Assembly (NCBI GenBank): GCA_046329535.1
Contig: JAXLUN010000007.1
Location: 1-64,000 of the forward strand
Source of the DNA: Bog-950 sp046329535
GTDB lineage: Bacteria; Bacteroidota; Bacteroidia; Chitinophagales; LD1
DNA: 64,000 nucleotides
Reading direction: 5' to 3'
Shown: positions 1-9,233 of the stretch, piece by piece
How positions within the stretch are numbered: position 1 is the stretch's first letter
Layout of the letters: each line of letters starts with the position of its first letter
Translations under genes and position numbers: made by a program
The notes under the pieces: model-generated
The model's input: the letters and a program-made list of their open reading frames with translations, nothing else
Told to the model about the DNA's origin: nothing
Databases searched by the model: none

Positions 1-3000
1 GATGGCTCAGGCACAGCCACCCCTACCAACTTTATTAATGGAACAAACATTGGTAATGTATTGACTTATACCTTAAAGGGGTTGGGTTTTAATACCACTT
101 ACTATTGGCAAATTATACCTACCAACGGTAGCGATGCAACGGGTTGTTCAATACGTTCGTTTACAACTTCTCCATTGGCAGCTAATGCACCACTTACTCA
201 AGACCTAGAATCTTGCTTTGATTGGCAATTGGTAAACGGCACATCGGGAACCAACCAATGGGTGGTGGGTAATGCTACCAACAATGGCGGTTCTAACGGT
301 CTATATATATCAAACACCGGAGGAACTACTAATAACTATGCTAACACTACGGCTACCGTGCATGTTTATAAAGATGTAACATTTGCAGCGGGTGTTGGTG
401 GCAGCATCAGTTTCGATTGGAAGGGTTCAGGCGAAACAAACTATGATCGTATGTTGCTTTACATAGCACCTACCTCAGTAACTCCTGTAGTTGGTGCGCC
501 ATCTACATCCGGTAGCTCTAACAATACCGCGTTATCGGGAGCTACCTTACTTTGGACACAACCAAGTGCCGCGCAAACTACCTATACATCTGCATCTATT
601 CCATTGTCGAATACGCAGTTGGGTAATGCGTCCTCAAGCAATACAGTGCGATTTATTTTTACCTGGCAGAATGATGGTGGTGGCGGCAGCAACCCTCCGG
701 GAGCCTTAGATAACATAAATATTTCGGTGGTTACCTGTGGTAACTTACCTACCGCGCTTACAGTACCATCTGTTAGTGCTACTTCGGCTACTATTAGTTG
801 GACCGCTCCATCTCCTGCACCGGGCAGCGGATATGAATATTACCTCAGCACTTCAGCATCGGCACCTACATCCGGCTCAACACCTACTGGTAGCACTGGC
901 GCAGGTGTAACTTCTGCAACTTTATCAGTAAGTGCAAACACTACGTACTATTTTTGGGTTCGCAGTAATTGTAATGGAACAGATAAGTCAAGCTGGGTTG
1001 GCTCGGGAACCTTTACCACCCCTTGTGCTGCTGCGACAGTGCCATGGACCGAAGGTTTTGAAACGGTTACACCAGGCACCGGTTCAGGTAGCGGCAGCTA
1101 CTTGCCAAGTTGTTGGTTAGAAGGCCCTGCTGCGGCTGATTGGGCTAGCGCAACAGGTAATGTTGCTACTTACCAAAAACCAAGAACCGGTAACAACTTT
1201 ATTTATACGCAGTGGACTGCTGATGATTGGTTGTATTCTCCGGTTACAACTTTAACAGCCGGCACAAGCTATGACTATACATTCTATTATATAGTTGATA
1301 ATAATGCAGCATCTACCGCAAATTCTTTCTCGTACGAATTGAAGTATGGTAATGCGCAAGCGAGTGGTAGTATGACCAATACTATTATTTCTGCTACTAC
1401 CGTTACTACTACATCAACCTACACTAAAGTGACCGGAACTTTTACTCCATCATCAAGTGGCGACTACTCGATAGGTTTGCATGTGATTTGTGGAAGTACT
1501 ACCCCTAACTATTTCAGTTTTGATGATTTTAGTTTAGGCTTAACACCTTCATGTGCCGGTGCTGCCAGTGGAACAATTTCTACTGCTTCAGCTACAACAT
1601 CCTGCACTTCGGGCTTTACTGTAGCATTTACCGCAAGCGGTTACTCTACCGGCCCCGGAAGCGGATACCAGTGGCAAGTTTCTAATGATAATTTTGTTTC
1701 GAACGTTGTAGATATATCGGGTGCTACTAATCCGGCAGCGTATACTACCCCGGCTATTAATACCCCGGGTACTACTTACTACCGATTGAAAGTAACTTGT
1801 ACTTCGGGTCTTGCGGTTCAGTATTCTAATGCAATAGCAGTAACACTAATTTCGCCACCAACCTACGCCTCTATACCTTACGATCAAAGTTTTGAAAGCA
1901 CTTGGTTGACCGGATGTGCTACAAACGACCGACCTGATGGTTCTTGGAGTAACGTAAACACATCGGGTGATGTGGACGCATCGTGGAGAAGAGATGATGA
2001 TGGAGCATCCGGTGGTTGGGGTAACATTACATCTTATATGTATAGCCCAGCGGGTTCAGATGGTAGCCGTTCGGCTCGCTTCCACTCAGGTTATACATCA
2101 GCGGGCCTTCAAAGTTGGATGGATTTATACGTTAACTTAAGTACCGTAACCGGTAACAAGCAGCTAACATTTGATGTAAATGATGCCAGTGGAACTGACG
2201 CCATAGATGTGTTATTATCTACCGATGGAGGTGCTACTTTCCCTACTACTTTACTTTCAGGGTATAATCCGAATTTAGCATCATGGCAATCGCAAACATT
2301 GACTATTGCCAGTAACTCGGCAACAGCGGTAATCCGTTTTAGAGCAACCGGAGACTTTGGTTCAACGGATATTGGTTTGGATAATATTAAAGTTACTCCA
2401 CCATGTAACGGAACTCCGTCAGCCGGTACTAATCCTTCTAGTCCAAGTATTTGCACCGGGCAATCAACTGTATTAACAGTAACAGGAGCTACTACCGGTT
2501 TAGGTATAACCTATGCATGGGAAGAGTTTAACGGCTCTACTTGGGTATCTGCTGTAGGTGGTTCAGGCGCATCTACCACATCGTATACTACTCCGGCATT
2601 AGTTGCTGCTAAGCAATATCGCCTATCAGTAACCTGCACCAACAGTTCGCAAACAACAAGCGGCAGTGCAATTACGGTAAGTGTTGTTTCTCCAAGTGTT
2701 ACCGGAGCCGTTACTTCAAATCCGGCTACAGCTTGCGGAACCACCAATGTTACGTTAAGTGCTCCTATTAGTGCGGGTGCAACCGGACTATGGTTTGCCA
2801 GCAGTACCAGCAATGCTGTATTGGCGCAAGGCCCTACTTACTCAACTACTTTAAATGCTGCTGCTACCTTCTATGTTTCGGCTATACAGCCTTTGGGTTC
2901 AGCATATACCACTGCTCGCCCTAGTGCATCGGCTTCATCGCCAACTACTAACAACGTTTCGTCAGGAAACTATGGTCAGGGCTTATGCTTTACGGCATTC

Positions 3001-3282
3001 CAACCATTCTTGCTAAACAGTGTAGCTGTATGGGTGGGAACTTCAGCAACCTTTGCCATTGATTTATATGATGTAACCGGAGCAACTGTGCTTGCAAAAT
3101 CGCAAGACTTTGTTGGGTTGACGGCCAACTCATTCAATGTAGTTCAGTTAAACTTTATGGTGCCAGCATCGGGTTCTTACCGTTTGCGCATGGCGGCTCC
3201 TACTACGGCTACCGCTGCGGGCCAATTAAATCGCGAAACAGGGGGTATTGCTTCGCCTGTTTCTTTAGGTAGCGTGGGGTAA
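1..3282 (+). CDS. Giant T9SS-type surface protein, upstream fragment (5' cut by window, ended by in-frame TAA)
   Basis: The frame is open from base 1, so the real start lies outside the window. The product is low-complexity, rich in Thr, Ser, Gly and Asn, and built from repeated extracellular modules: a partial fibronectin-III-like unit at the beginning, three MAM/choice-of-anchor-J-like modules (roughly residues 45-225, 325-500 and 600-800, with FESTW- and LDNI-type signatures), another Fn3-like unit (about 230-320) and Ig-like linkers. It is probably a secreted adhesin or surface protein. The reading frame stops at TAA 3280-3282, but the same frame continues open to 6786 with the same kind of sequence, so this and the next entry look like one gene broken by a nonsense change (CAA to TAA would do it). 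A sequencing error is equally possible. Confidence 0.75.
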   Translation, partial: DGSGTATPTNFINGTNIGNVLTYTLKGLGFNTTYYWQIIPTNGSDATGCSIRSFTTSPLAANAPLTQDLESCFDWQLVNGTSGTNQWVVGNATNNGGSNGLYISNTGGTTNNYANTTATVHVYKDVTFAAGVGGSISFDWKGSGETNYDRMLLYIAPTSVTPVVGAPSTSGSSNNTALSGATLLWTQPSAAQTTYTSASIPLSNTQLGNASSSNTVRFIFTWQNDGGGGSNPPGALDNINISVVTCGNLPTALTVPSVSATSATISWTAPSPAPGSGYEYYLSTSASAPTSGSTPTGSTGAGVTSATLSVSANTTYYFWVRSNCNGTDKSSWVGSGTFTTPCAAATVPWTEGFETVTPGTGSGSGSYLPSCWLEGPAAADWASATGNVATYQKPRTGNNFIYTQWTADDWLYSPVTTLTAGTSYDYTFYYIVDNNAASTANSFSYELKYGNAQASGSMTNTIISATTVTTTSTYTKVTGTFTPSSSGDYSIGLHVICGSTTPNYFSFDDFSLGLTPSCAGAASGTISTASATTSCTSGFTVAFTASGYSTGPGSGYQWQVSNDNFVSNVVDISGATNPAAYTTPAINTPGTTYYRLKVTCTSGLAVQYSNAIAVTLISPPTYASIPYDQSFESTWLTGCATNDRPDGSWSNVNTSGDVDASWRRDDDGASGGWGNITSYMYSPAGSDGSRSARFHSGYTSAGLQSWMDLYVNLSTVTGNKQLTFDVNDASGTDAIDVLLSTDGGATFPTTLLSGYNPNLASWQSQTLTIASNSATAVIRFRATGDFGSTDIGLDNIKVTPPCNGTPSAGTNPSSPSICTGQSTVLTVTGATTGLGITYAWEEFNGSTWVSAVGGSGASTTSYTTPALVAAKQYRLSVTCTNSSQTTSGSAITVSVVSPSVTGAVTSNPATACGTTNVTLSAPISAGATGLWFASSTSNAVLAQGPTYSTTLNAAATFYVSAIQPLGSAYTTARPSASASSPTTNNVSSGNYGQGLCFTAFQPFLLNSVAVWVGTSATFAIDLYDVTGATVLAKSQDFVGLTANSFNVVQLNFMVPASGSYRLRMAAPTTATAAGQLNRETGGIASPVSLGSVG

Positions 3283-6200
3283 ATTACCGGAGGGTATAAC
3301 AATACCACATGCAATACCAATTATTTCTATTTCTACGATTGGAATGTAACTCCTTTCTCATGTTTATCAGCCCGTTCATCGGTAAATATTCCATATACTT
3401 CACCACCGGCTGTTTCATTTAGCCCGGTATCACCACAAACAACTTGTAGTAATGTTGCCTTAAATGTTACTGCATCGGGCAGCGGTTATACTTCATATGC
3501 CTGGTCAAATGCAGCCGGTAATACTGCAGCAGTAACTTTAAACCCTGCTTCATCTACTACGTACACTGTTACGGCAACCGGTTCAGGATGTTATAATACA
3601 GCTTCGTTTGTGTTAAATGTAAACCCTGCTCCACCGGTACCTACAGTAGGAGTTTCATCGTCTTTAATATGCAATGGTGCAACCGTTAATTTAACGGCAG
3701 ATGCAGGCACTCCAGCTAGCACTACCATATTTACCGAGAACTTTAATGGTGCGGCAACCGGTTGGACAACCACCAATACTTCTTCAGGCGGCACACCTTC
3801 TAATGCCGCTTGGACTCTAAGACCTAACGGATATACACCGGGAGGAACCTGGACCGGTTCGTTTACAAGTAACGATGCTTCACAGTTCTATTTTACCAAC
3901 AGCGATGCACAAGGAAGTGGAACTACAAAAACAACTCTTACTTCTCCGGCTATTAACTTATCCAGTGGTTATACAGCGGCTACCCTTAATTTTTATCATC
4001 ACTACAATTTCTATACAGCCCCTGATTCGGCTGTATTGGAAGTATCTACCAACGGAACTAACTGGACTATTTTACAAGCATATACCGGTGCTGATGAAGG
4101 CTCTATATCCTCATTTGCATTGGCTAATGTGTCGCTAAACAGCTATTTGGGTAATGCTACTGTATACATCCGTTTCCGATATACCTCTTCTTGGGACTTT
4201 GGTTGGGCGGTTGATAATGTATCGGTAACAGGTACTCCTCTTGCTTACAACTACGCATGGTCTTCGTCACCGGCAGGATTTACTTCATCTTTGCAAAATC
4301 CAACAGGCGTTGCACCAACTGTAGCCACCACCTACACCGTTTCCGCTACTAATGCTACAACTTCATGTTATTCAACTGCATCGGTTGGAGTTAATGTTAC
4401 GCAGCCATCTGTTGCGCCAACTTCTATAACAGGTACTAACACTATTTGTGATGGCAACGGTACGGTATTGACAGCGGCCGGAGGTTCATTAGGTACAGGT
4501 GCAAATTATCAATGGGGTACCGGAAGTGTAGTGGGCACCAACCCATTAGTAGGTGAAACCAACTCAACATTAAATGTAACACCTACCGGTAATACTACTT
4601 ATTGGGTGAGAATTGAGAACAACTCGTCACCATGTGCAGCTACCACAACTGGTGTTACGCAATTAGTTACCGTTGTACCGGTTCCAACAGCTAACGCAGG
4701 AGGGGCATTAGTCTCTATTTGTCAGAATACGCCATCAGCTCCTATGGGTGGCTCCGTAGGCGGTAGTGCAACCGGAGGAGTTTGGAGCGGTGGTGCCGGA
4801 ACCTGGACTAACGCTAACGATCCGGCTAATGCTACTTACACAGCTGCTAATTCGGAAAGTGGGCTTATAACATTGACATTAACTACAACAGGTAGTAGTC
4901 CATGCGCAGCCGCAACTGCTACAAAAACAATTTATGTAAATGTTTGTGCTACTTGGTTAGGAAATACAACTCAATGGAGTGCCCCTACTAACTGGAGCAC
5001 TACATCGGTGCCAAGTACTTGTTCTGACTTTGCAATCATTCCAACAAGCCCAGTTGGCGGTCTATTCCCTTTAATTGGCTTATCCACTTTCAGCGTAGGC
5101 AACCTGACGATACAGCAAGGCGCTACATTAACGGTTAACTCGGGAGGCGGGTTAAACGTGTGCGGCAACTTAACCGGAGGCAACACAAGCAACGGAGTAA
5201 TAACAGGCAGCGGAGAGTTGCTTTTGGTAGGTAGCACACTACAAACGGTAAGCGGCAAACTAAACGCCAACACTATCCGGGTAAATAATACCTCCCCGGG
5301 CGGAATAAGTGTAACCGGAGATTTGTCGATCAACAACGCACTGATAATGCAAAGGGGAAAAGTAGTCAACACCGGCACGGTAACGTTGATATCGAACGCG
5401 AGCACCACCGCCTATTTAGACAACTTTACCAGCAGCACCGCAGGTGGGTATACGGGCAATTTGACAGTAGAACGCTACCTGACCAACACCAATGATGGCT
5501 ACCGCAATATCAGCTCACCGGTAAGCACCAAAGTAGCCGACCTGAACGAGGACTTTCCGGTATTCGGCCAAAACGGAGTAAACTGTTGGTATAGCTACGT
5601 TCCCTACCCGAACGTTCAGTATTACAACGAGAGCCTTAACAACCCGAACAACCAGTTCCAGGTAGGATTTGTGAGCTATACGGGCTTAAACAATACACTT
5701 ACCGCTATGAAAGGTCTGAGCGCACGTATCTATCCGGGCGGCAACAACCTGACCCTTGACTTTACCGGTAAACCGTATAGCGGAGACAAGAGTTTCCCGA
5801 TAACGTTCACCAACACGGGCACAGCCTCTGCCGATGGATGGAACATGGTAGGTAACTGCTACCCATCGCCTATTTTATGGAGCAAAGTAAAACAAGCCAA
5901 CTTTGGCGAGGTAGGCGCAGCGTACTACGTGTTTCAGGCCACAGGCGAGTATACCGGCAATTGGGGGTCTTTTAACGGCACCACGAGCGTAAACGGAGCC
6001 ACTAACGAGATAGCGATAGGTCAGGGATTTTGGATATTAGCCAACGGCAACAGCACATTGGATATGAACAATGGAGTAAGAACAGCCACCGCAGCCACCG
6101 TATTCTTTAAAACCGAAAACGTTCAAGCCGATGAAATTCGTCTGAGTATAGGTAACGGCATCGAAAGCGATGAGATAGTGGCCTACACGGAAACAGGAGC

Positions 6201-6786
6201 TACCAACGGCTACGACCGCGAACTGGACGCTTTGAAAATGCCTGGTAGTACCGTATCGATGAGCTTTAGCCAGGCCGGTAACGACTACGCCATCAACGTA
6301 TTAGAAAACCTTACAGCCGAAAGCGAACTACCACTGACCCTTCTGGCACAAGCCGAAGGAGTATACAGCATTAGCGGCACCGAACTGAACACCAATTTAC
6401 CGGTCTACTTAAAAGACAAAGTAACCAATACGCTGAGCGATTTAAAAGCTGGTTCTGTAAACATATACCTGAACAAAGGCGAAGAGGTAAGCAACCGCTA
6501 CTCGGTAGTATTTAAACAAGAAACGGTATCGGGTATAGAAACCTCCAACGAAAGCGGGCTTCGTATTTACAGTTATGACAACGTAGTGGTTATAGAAAAG
6601 AGAAGCATGGGCAACGCGCAGGTAAGCATCTCGAATGTGTTAGGTCAGCAACTACTGCAAACTTCAATAAGCGGCACACGTGTTGAGTTACCTCTAAGCG
6701 GCAGCGAAGCATGGTATGCCCTGGTAAAAGTGCAAGAAGGCGATCAGCAGCGCATATCAAAAGTATTGATTAAAAATACCAAATAA
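3283..6786 (+). CDS. Giant T9SS surface protein, downstream fragment with C-terminal sorting domain
   Basis: This is the in-frame continuation of the preceding fragment after the TAA; no convincing start exists here (a GTG at 3610 is the first possible long-ORF start). It continues with Ig/PKD-like modules, a MAM/choice-of-anchor-J-like module near 3730-4240, and a long C-terminal region typical of huge Bacteroidota T9SS cargo (a GWNMVGNCYPSP signature near 5838-5873). The last about 80 residues resemble the T9SS sorting tail (NVLGQ, then a closing KVLIKN strand). A function other than surface display cannot be assigned. From about 5.1 kb codon choice shifts to AAC/AGC/GGC, unlike the AAT-rich upstream part. 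If the TAA is real, this half is probably not translated and the locus is a pseudogene. Confidence 0.7.
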   Translation: MTGGYNNTTCNTNYFYFYDWNVTPFSCLSARSSVNIPYTSPPAVSFSPVSPQTTCSNVALNVTASGSGYTSYAWSNAAGNTAAVTLNPASSTTYTVTATGSGCYNTASFVLNVNPAPPVPTVGVSSSLICNGATVNLTADAGTPASTTIFTENFNGAATGWTTTNTSSGGTPSNAAWTLRPNGYTPGGTWTGSFTSNDASQFYFTNSDAQGSGTTKTTLTSPAINLSSGYTAATLNFYHHYNFYTAPDSAVLEVSTNGTNWTILQAYTGADEGSISSFALANVSLNSYLGNATVYIRFRYTSSWDFGWAVDNVSVTGTPLAYNYAWSSSPAGFTSSLQNPTGVAPTVATTYTVSATNATTSCYSTASVGVNVTQPSVAPTSITGTNTICDGNGTVLTAAGGSLGTGANYQWGTGSVVGTNPLVGETNSTLNVTPTGNTTYWVRIENNSSPCAATTTGVTQLVTVVPVPTANAGGALVSICQNTPSAPMGGSVGGSATGGVWSGGAGTWTNANDPANATYTAANSESGLITLTLTTTGSSPCAAATATKTIYVNVCATWLGNTTQWSAPTNWSTTSVPSTCSDFAIIPTSPVGGLFPLIGLSTFSVGNLTIQQGATLTVNSGGGLNVCGNLTGGNTSNGVITGSGELLLVGSTLQTVSGKLNANTIRVNNTSPGGISVTGDLSINNALIMQRGKVVNTGTVTLISNASTTAYLDNFTSSTAGGYTGNLTVERYLTNTNDGYRNISSPVSTKVADLNEDFPVFGQNGVNCWYSYVPYPNVQYYNESLNNPNNQFQVGFVSYTGLNNTLTAMKGLSARIYPGGNNLTLDFTGKPYSGDKSFPITFTNTGTASADGWNMVGNCYPSPILWSKVKQANFGEVGAAYYVFQATGEYTGNWGSFNGTTSVNGATNEIAIGQGFWILANGNSTLDMNNGVRTATAATVFFKTENVQADEIRLSIGNGIESDEIVAYTETGATNGYDRELDALKMPGSTVSMSFSQAGNDYAINVLENLTAESELPLTLLAQAEGVYSISGTELNTNLPVYLKDKVTNTLSDLKAGSVNIYLNKGEEVSNRYSVVFKQETVSGIETSNESGLRIYSYDNVVVIEKRSMGNAQVSISNVLGQQLLQTSISGTRVELPLSGSEAWYALVKVQEGDQQRISKVLIKNTK

Positions 6787-6807
6787 GGAAACCGAAAAGC
6801 AATAACG

Positions 6808-7065
6808 ATGAAAAAGCAAGAGAAGAAAAAGAGTTCAACCCATAAAGGACTAATGATAATAGCCGCGCTGCTACTGCTGACGGTAACGGTAGCCTTGGCG
6901 CAACCCGGTGGCCCCGGAGGAATAGGCGGAGGCACAGGCGGAGGCGGCACCCCGCCCGCAGTTCCTATAGATGGAGGCATAGCGCTGCTGGTAGCAGGTG
7001 CTACCCTCTATGGTCGTAAAATGATGAAACAACAAGAGGCGACCACAACCCCAAAAGGAGAGTAA
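6808..7065 (+). CDS. Small membrane-anchored Gly/Pro-rich protein with PID-CTERM-like tail
   Basis: 85 residues. A basic N-terminus is followed by a hydrophobic signal segment (about 16-31, ending ALA-Q), a Gly/Pro-rich linker, then the short motif PIDGG, a hydrophobic helix (IALLVAGATLYG) and a basic end (RKMMK). This motif-helix-basic order is the plan of exosortase/CTERM sorting tails, and I recall Bacteroidota proteins annotated as PID-CTERM with this signature. The gene starts 21 bp after the T9SS giant and shares its late codon style, so the two are probably co-transcribed. A hairpin terminator follows at 7090. Its role is unknown; it could be a small companion of the surface protein. 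No exosortase gene is visible in the window. Confidence 0.7.
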   Translation: MKKQEKKKSSTHKGLMIIAALLLLTVTVALAQPGGPGGIGGGTGGGGTPPAVPIDGGIALLVAGATLYGRKMMKQQEATTTPKGE

Positions 7066-7089
7066 GCATTACCTGTACAATCCATTGTT

Positions 7090-7130
7090 CAGCAGCATCT
7101 GTATAGTTATACAGGTGCTGCTGTTGTTTG
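7090..7130 (+). terminator. Rho-independent-type terminator after the small CTERM-like gene
   Basis: Two 16-nt arms (7090-7105 and 7108-7123) pair with a single wobble position, with GT at the tip, and are followed by a T-rich stretch. It lies 24 bp after the stop at 7065. Confidence 0.75.
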
Positions 7131-7170
7131 GTGACTTAAGAGAAGAAAGGCTGTTTAGGAGGTAACTAAA

Positions 7171-7335
7171 TGTAAAGGTTTCATCTGGGAAACTAACCTT
7201 AATACTTCTCCTGGTTTTATGTCGGCTGCACAATCAGGTAGTTACTCTGTATGCGTAACACCGTTACGTTTCTTTTTTAATAAAAGCACTATCGGCAATG
7301 GCGCTAATACACGTTATGCTAAATCACAAAAATAA
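7171..7335 (+). pseudogene. Relic of a surface-protein Ig/PKD-like module
   Basis: 54 open codons without a start read as the end of an Ig-like repeat: tryptophan, then an SGSYSVCVT strand of the kind seen in the giant surface proteins of this window, followed by an unrelated basic tail and TAA. The frame upstream is closed by stops. Most likely this is a decayed fragment of a T9SS cargo gene, or of a duplicate of the neighbouring one. The evidence is a short similarity by eye only. Confidence 0.35.
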
Positions 7336-7701
7336 TTAATAAGTATAAGTATCCGTCTGGCTGCAAAATGCAAAATTTCTCAGTTGGTGGCCAGCCCTTC
7401 TAAACATAAGGGTCAATGTAAAGCAGGGTGGTCAGGGTTTATACCCCAATATGCATGAATGTGTTTTGCACAGAGTTTTGTATAAGGTAAGGAAGGAAGT
7501 AGATTTTTATAGGAAAGCTACCGGAATAAACCTTTAACGGAAACTTTATATATGCGCAGGTTTTTGACAAGGTTGTCATTGAAACTCTGAGCTTCTGTAG
7601 TACATTCGTGTTTGCCGAAAATGCAGTGTACCATTATCTCACCTACAGCAAGGTTTCAGTGGGTTATCTGCCATTTTAGCTCAACAACATCATACACTAA
7701 C
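7336..7701. other. Gene-free stretch before the S41 peptidase
   Basis: I see no convincing ORF, RNA or repeat in this AT-rich stretch. The peptidase frame is open upstream to a TTG at 7612 and an ATG at 7621, but the 30 extra residues do not look like a signal peptide, so I treat this as leader sequence. Confidence 0.4.
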
Positions 7702-9090
7702 ATGGCCAGGGTATTTACAATACTGCTTTTGATTTCAACGCTGCTGTATCACGGGCAGGCTGAAAAACTGTATAGTGTTGCTGATTTAAAATATGACATT
7801 GCCTTTTTAAAGCAAAAACTGGAAGTACATCATCCAAATTTATACCTCTACACTGACAAGAAAATAATAGACAGTGTATTTGACAGGCTTACAAACTCTA
7901 TCACGGAACCCATGACAGAATGGGAGTTTTACAAACACATTACAATAGTCAGTTCGGTTATTAAAGATGGGCACACCATTATTTTACCCAGTTCTTATAC
8001 GACTGCTTATCATAACACCAACAGTAAGTTTTTACCTTACAAACTCAGGCTGATAGGTAATTGTTTATTCACAGAAATGGTTTTGACAGGCAACAGCACG
8101 ATTCAGGAAGGGGCTGAAATTACAGCCATTAATGGCCAGGATGCCCAAACAATTATCCATCAGTTAACCGAACGACAAGTGAGAGATGGATATAATGAAA
8201 CCTATCCAGCCTGGATTATTAATAACTATTTCAGGGAGTATTACAGCTACATTTATGGACACCCTGCTGAGTTTACTATTCAGTATAGGATTAATAACAC
8301 CAATTTTGAAACAACCGTAGCCGGTCTTTCAAAAGACAGCATAAGTTATTACAGGCAACTAAAATATTCTGACCAAGTGAGTGTCAATCAACCGAATGGT
8401 GGTATTGTTTTTCAAATATTCCCAAATTCTGATTATGCCAAGCTTACCATTAAAGATTTTCATGGGAGTGTTTTAAGAAAAGAGTATCATCAGAATTTTA
8501 AGACGGAGATAAAAAAAGCTTTTCAGCAACTGACTGATAAAAAAATTGACCACCTTATTTTAGACTTACGGAACAACCAGGGCGGTGATGTGAAGTATGG
8601 CGTATATCTTTTATCTTATCTTTTGCAGCAGAATTTTTGTGTAGTAGAGCAGTATTACCACGTATTGCATAAAACTTCTACCTATCAACTGGTAAAAACC
8701 AACGGAGAAGAGGCAGGCGTTCATAAACCGAAAGACAGAAGCTTTAAAGGAAAATTGTATGTGCTGATTAATGGAGGAAGCTTTTCTAACTCGGGCATTG
8801 TAGCAAGCGCTTTAAAGCAGTATGGTCGGGCAACTTTTATTGGGAATGAAACAGGTGGCAGCAATAAAGTGCTGGCCGGTTGGACAAAAGATTACAGTTT
8901 GCCTAACACCAAAATTCATATAGAGGCGCCAACCAAACAGTTTATGCTCAATGAAAAACTGCCCTTAACAGGGCACGGAACAATGCCGGACTATGAGATA
9001 AATGAAGTGATTGAGGATGTTTTAAATAAACAGGATAAAGCACTGGACTTAGTAGTAAAGCTATTGACCGACCAGAAAAAAGGCAGGTAA
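7702..9090 (+). CDS. Secreted S41-family (C-terminal processing type) peptidase
   Basis: I chose the ATG at 7702 because it opens a signal peptide (MARVFTILLLISTLL, about 20 residues); longer forms start at TTG 7612 or ATG 7621. An N-terminal helical domain is followed by the S41 core: an ILDLRNNQGGDV strand, then INGGSFSNSG where the nucleophile serine is expected, then GNETGG. The middle (about residues 90-200) may be a PDZ-like domain. The S41 family cleaves proteins in the periplasm or outside the cell using a Ser/Lys pair; the substrate here is unknown. The gene stands alone, with a strong bidirectional terminator after it. Confidence 0.8.
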   Translation: MARVFTILLLISTLLYHGQAEKLYSVADLKYDIAFLKQKLEVHHPNLYLYTDKKIIDSVFDRLTNSITEPMTEWEFYKHITIVSSVIKDGHTIILPSSYTTAYHNTNSKFLPYKLRLIGNCLFTEMVLTGNSTIQEGAEITAINGQDAQTIIHQLTERQVRDGYNETYPAWIINNYFREYYSYIYGHPAEFTIQYRINNTNFETTVAGLSKDSISYYRQLKYSDQVSVNQPNGGIVFQIFPNSDYAKLTIKDFHGSVLRKEYHQNFKTEIKKAFQQLTDKKIDHLILDLRNNQGGDVKYGVYLLSYLLQQNFCVVEQYYHVLHKTSTYQLVKTNGEEAGVHKPKDRSFKGKLYVLINGGSFSNSGIVASALKQYGRATFIGNETGGSNKVLAGWTKDYSLPNTKIHIEAPTKQFMLNEKLPLTGHGTMPDYEINEVIEDVLNKQDKALDLVVKLLTDQKKGR

Positions 9091-9167
9091 CATTAGTAAG
9101 CATTGAAGCTACCCCCCTCGGACAATGCAGCTATGAACCTTTATGGCCAGGGGTAATTTCAATACCC

Positions 9168-9218
9168 GGCAAACAACAAAGCCTCTAACCCAATAAGTTA
9201 GAGGCTTTGTTGTTTGCC
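9168..9218. terminator. Bidirectional terminator between convergent genes
   Basis: A perfect inverted repeat has 22-nt arms (9168-9189 and 9197-9218) around a 7-nt loop. It contains A-rich and T-rich runs on both sides and lies between the S41 peptidase (+) and the M43 protease (-). Confidence 0.85.
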
Positions 9219-9233
9219 AAGTCAAAGGGGCTG

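Noticed and set aside
2109..2813. Minus-strand frames opposite the giant surface gene (also 4971-5408)
   Set aside because: They are shadows of a low-complexity Thr/Gly/Asn-rich coding strand and have no domain, signal or promoter.
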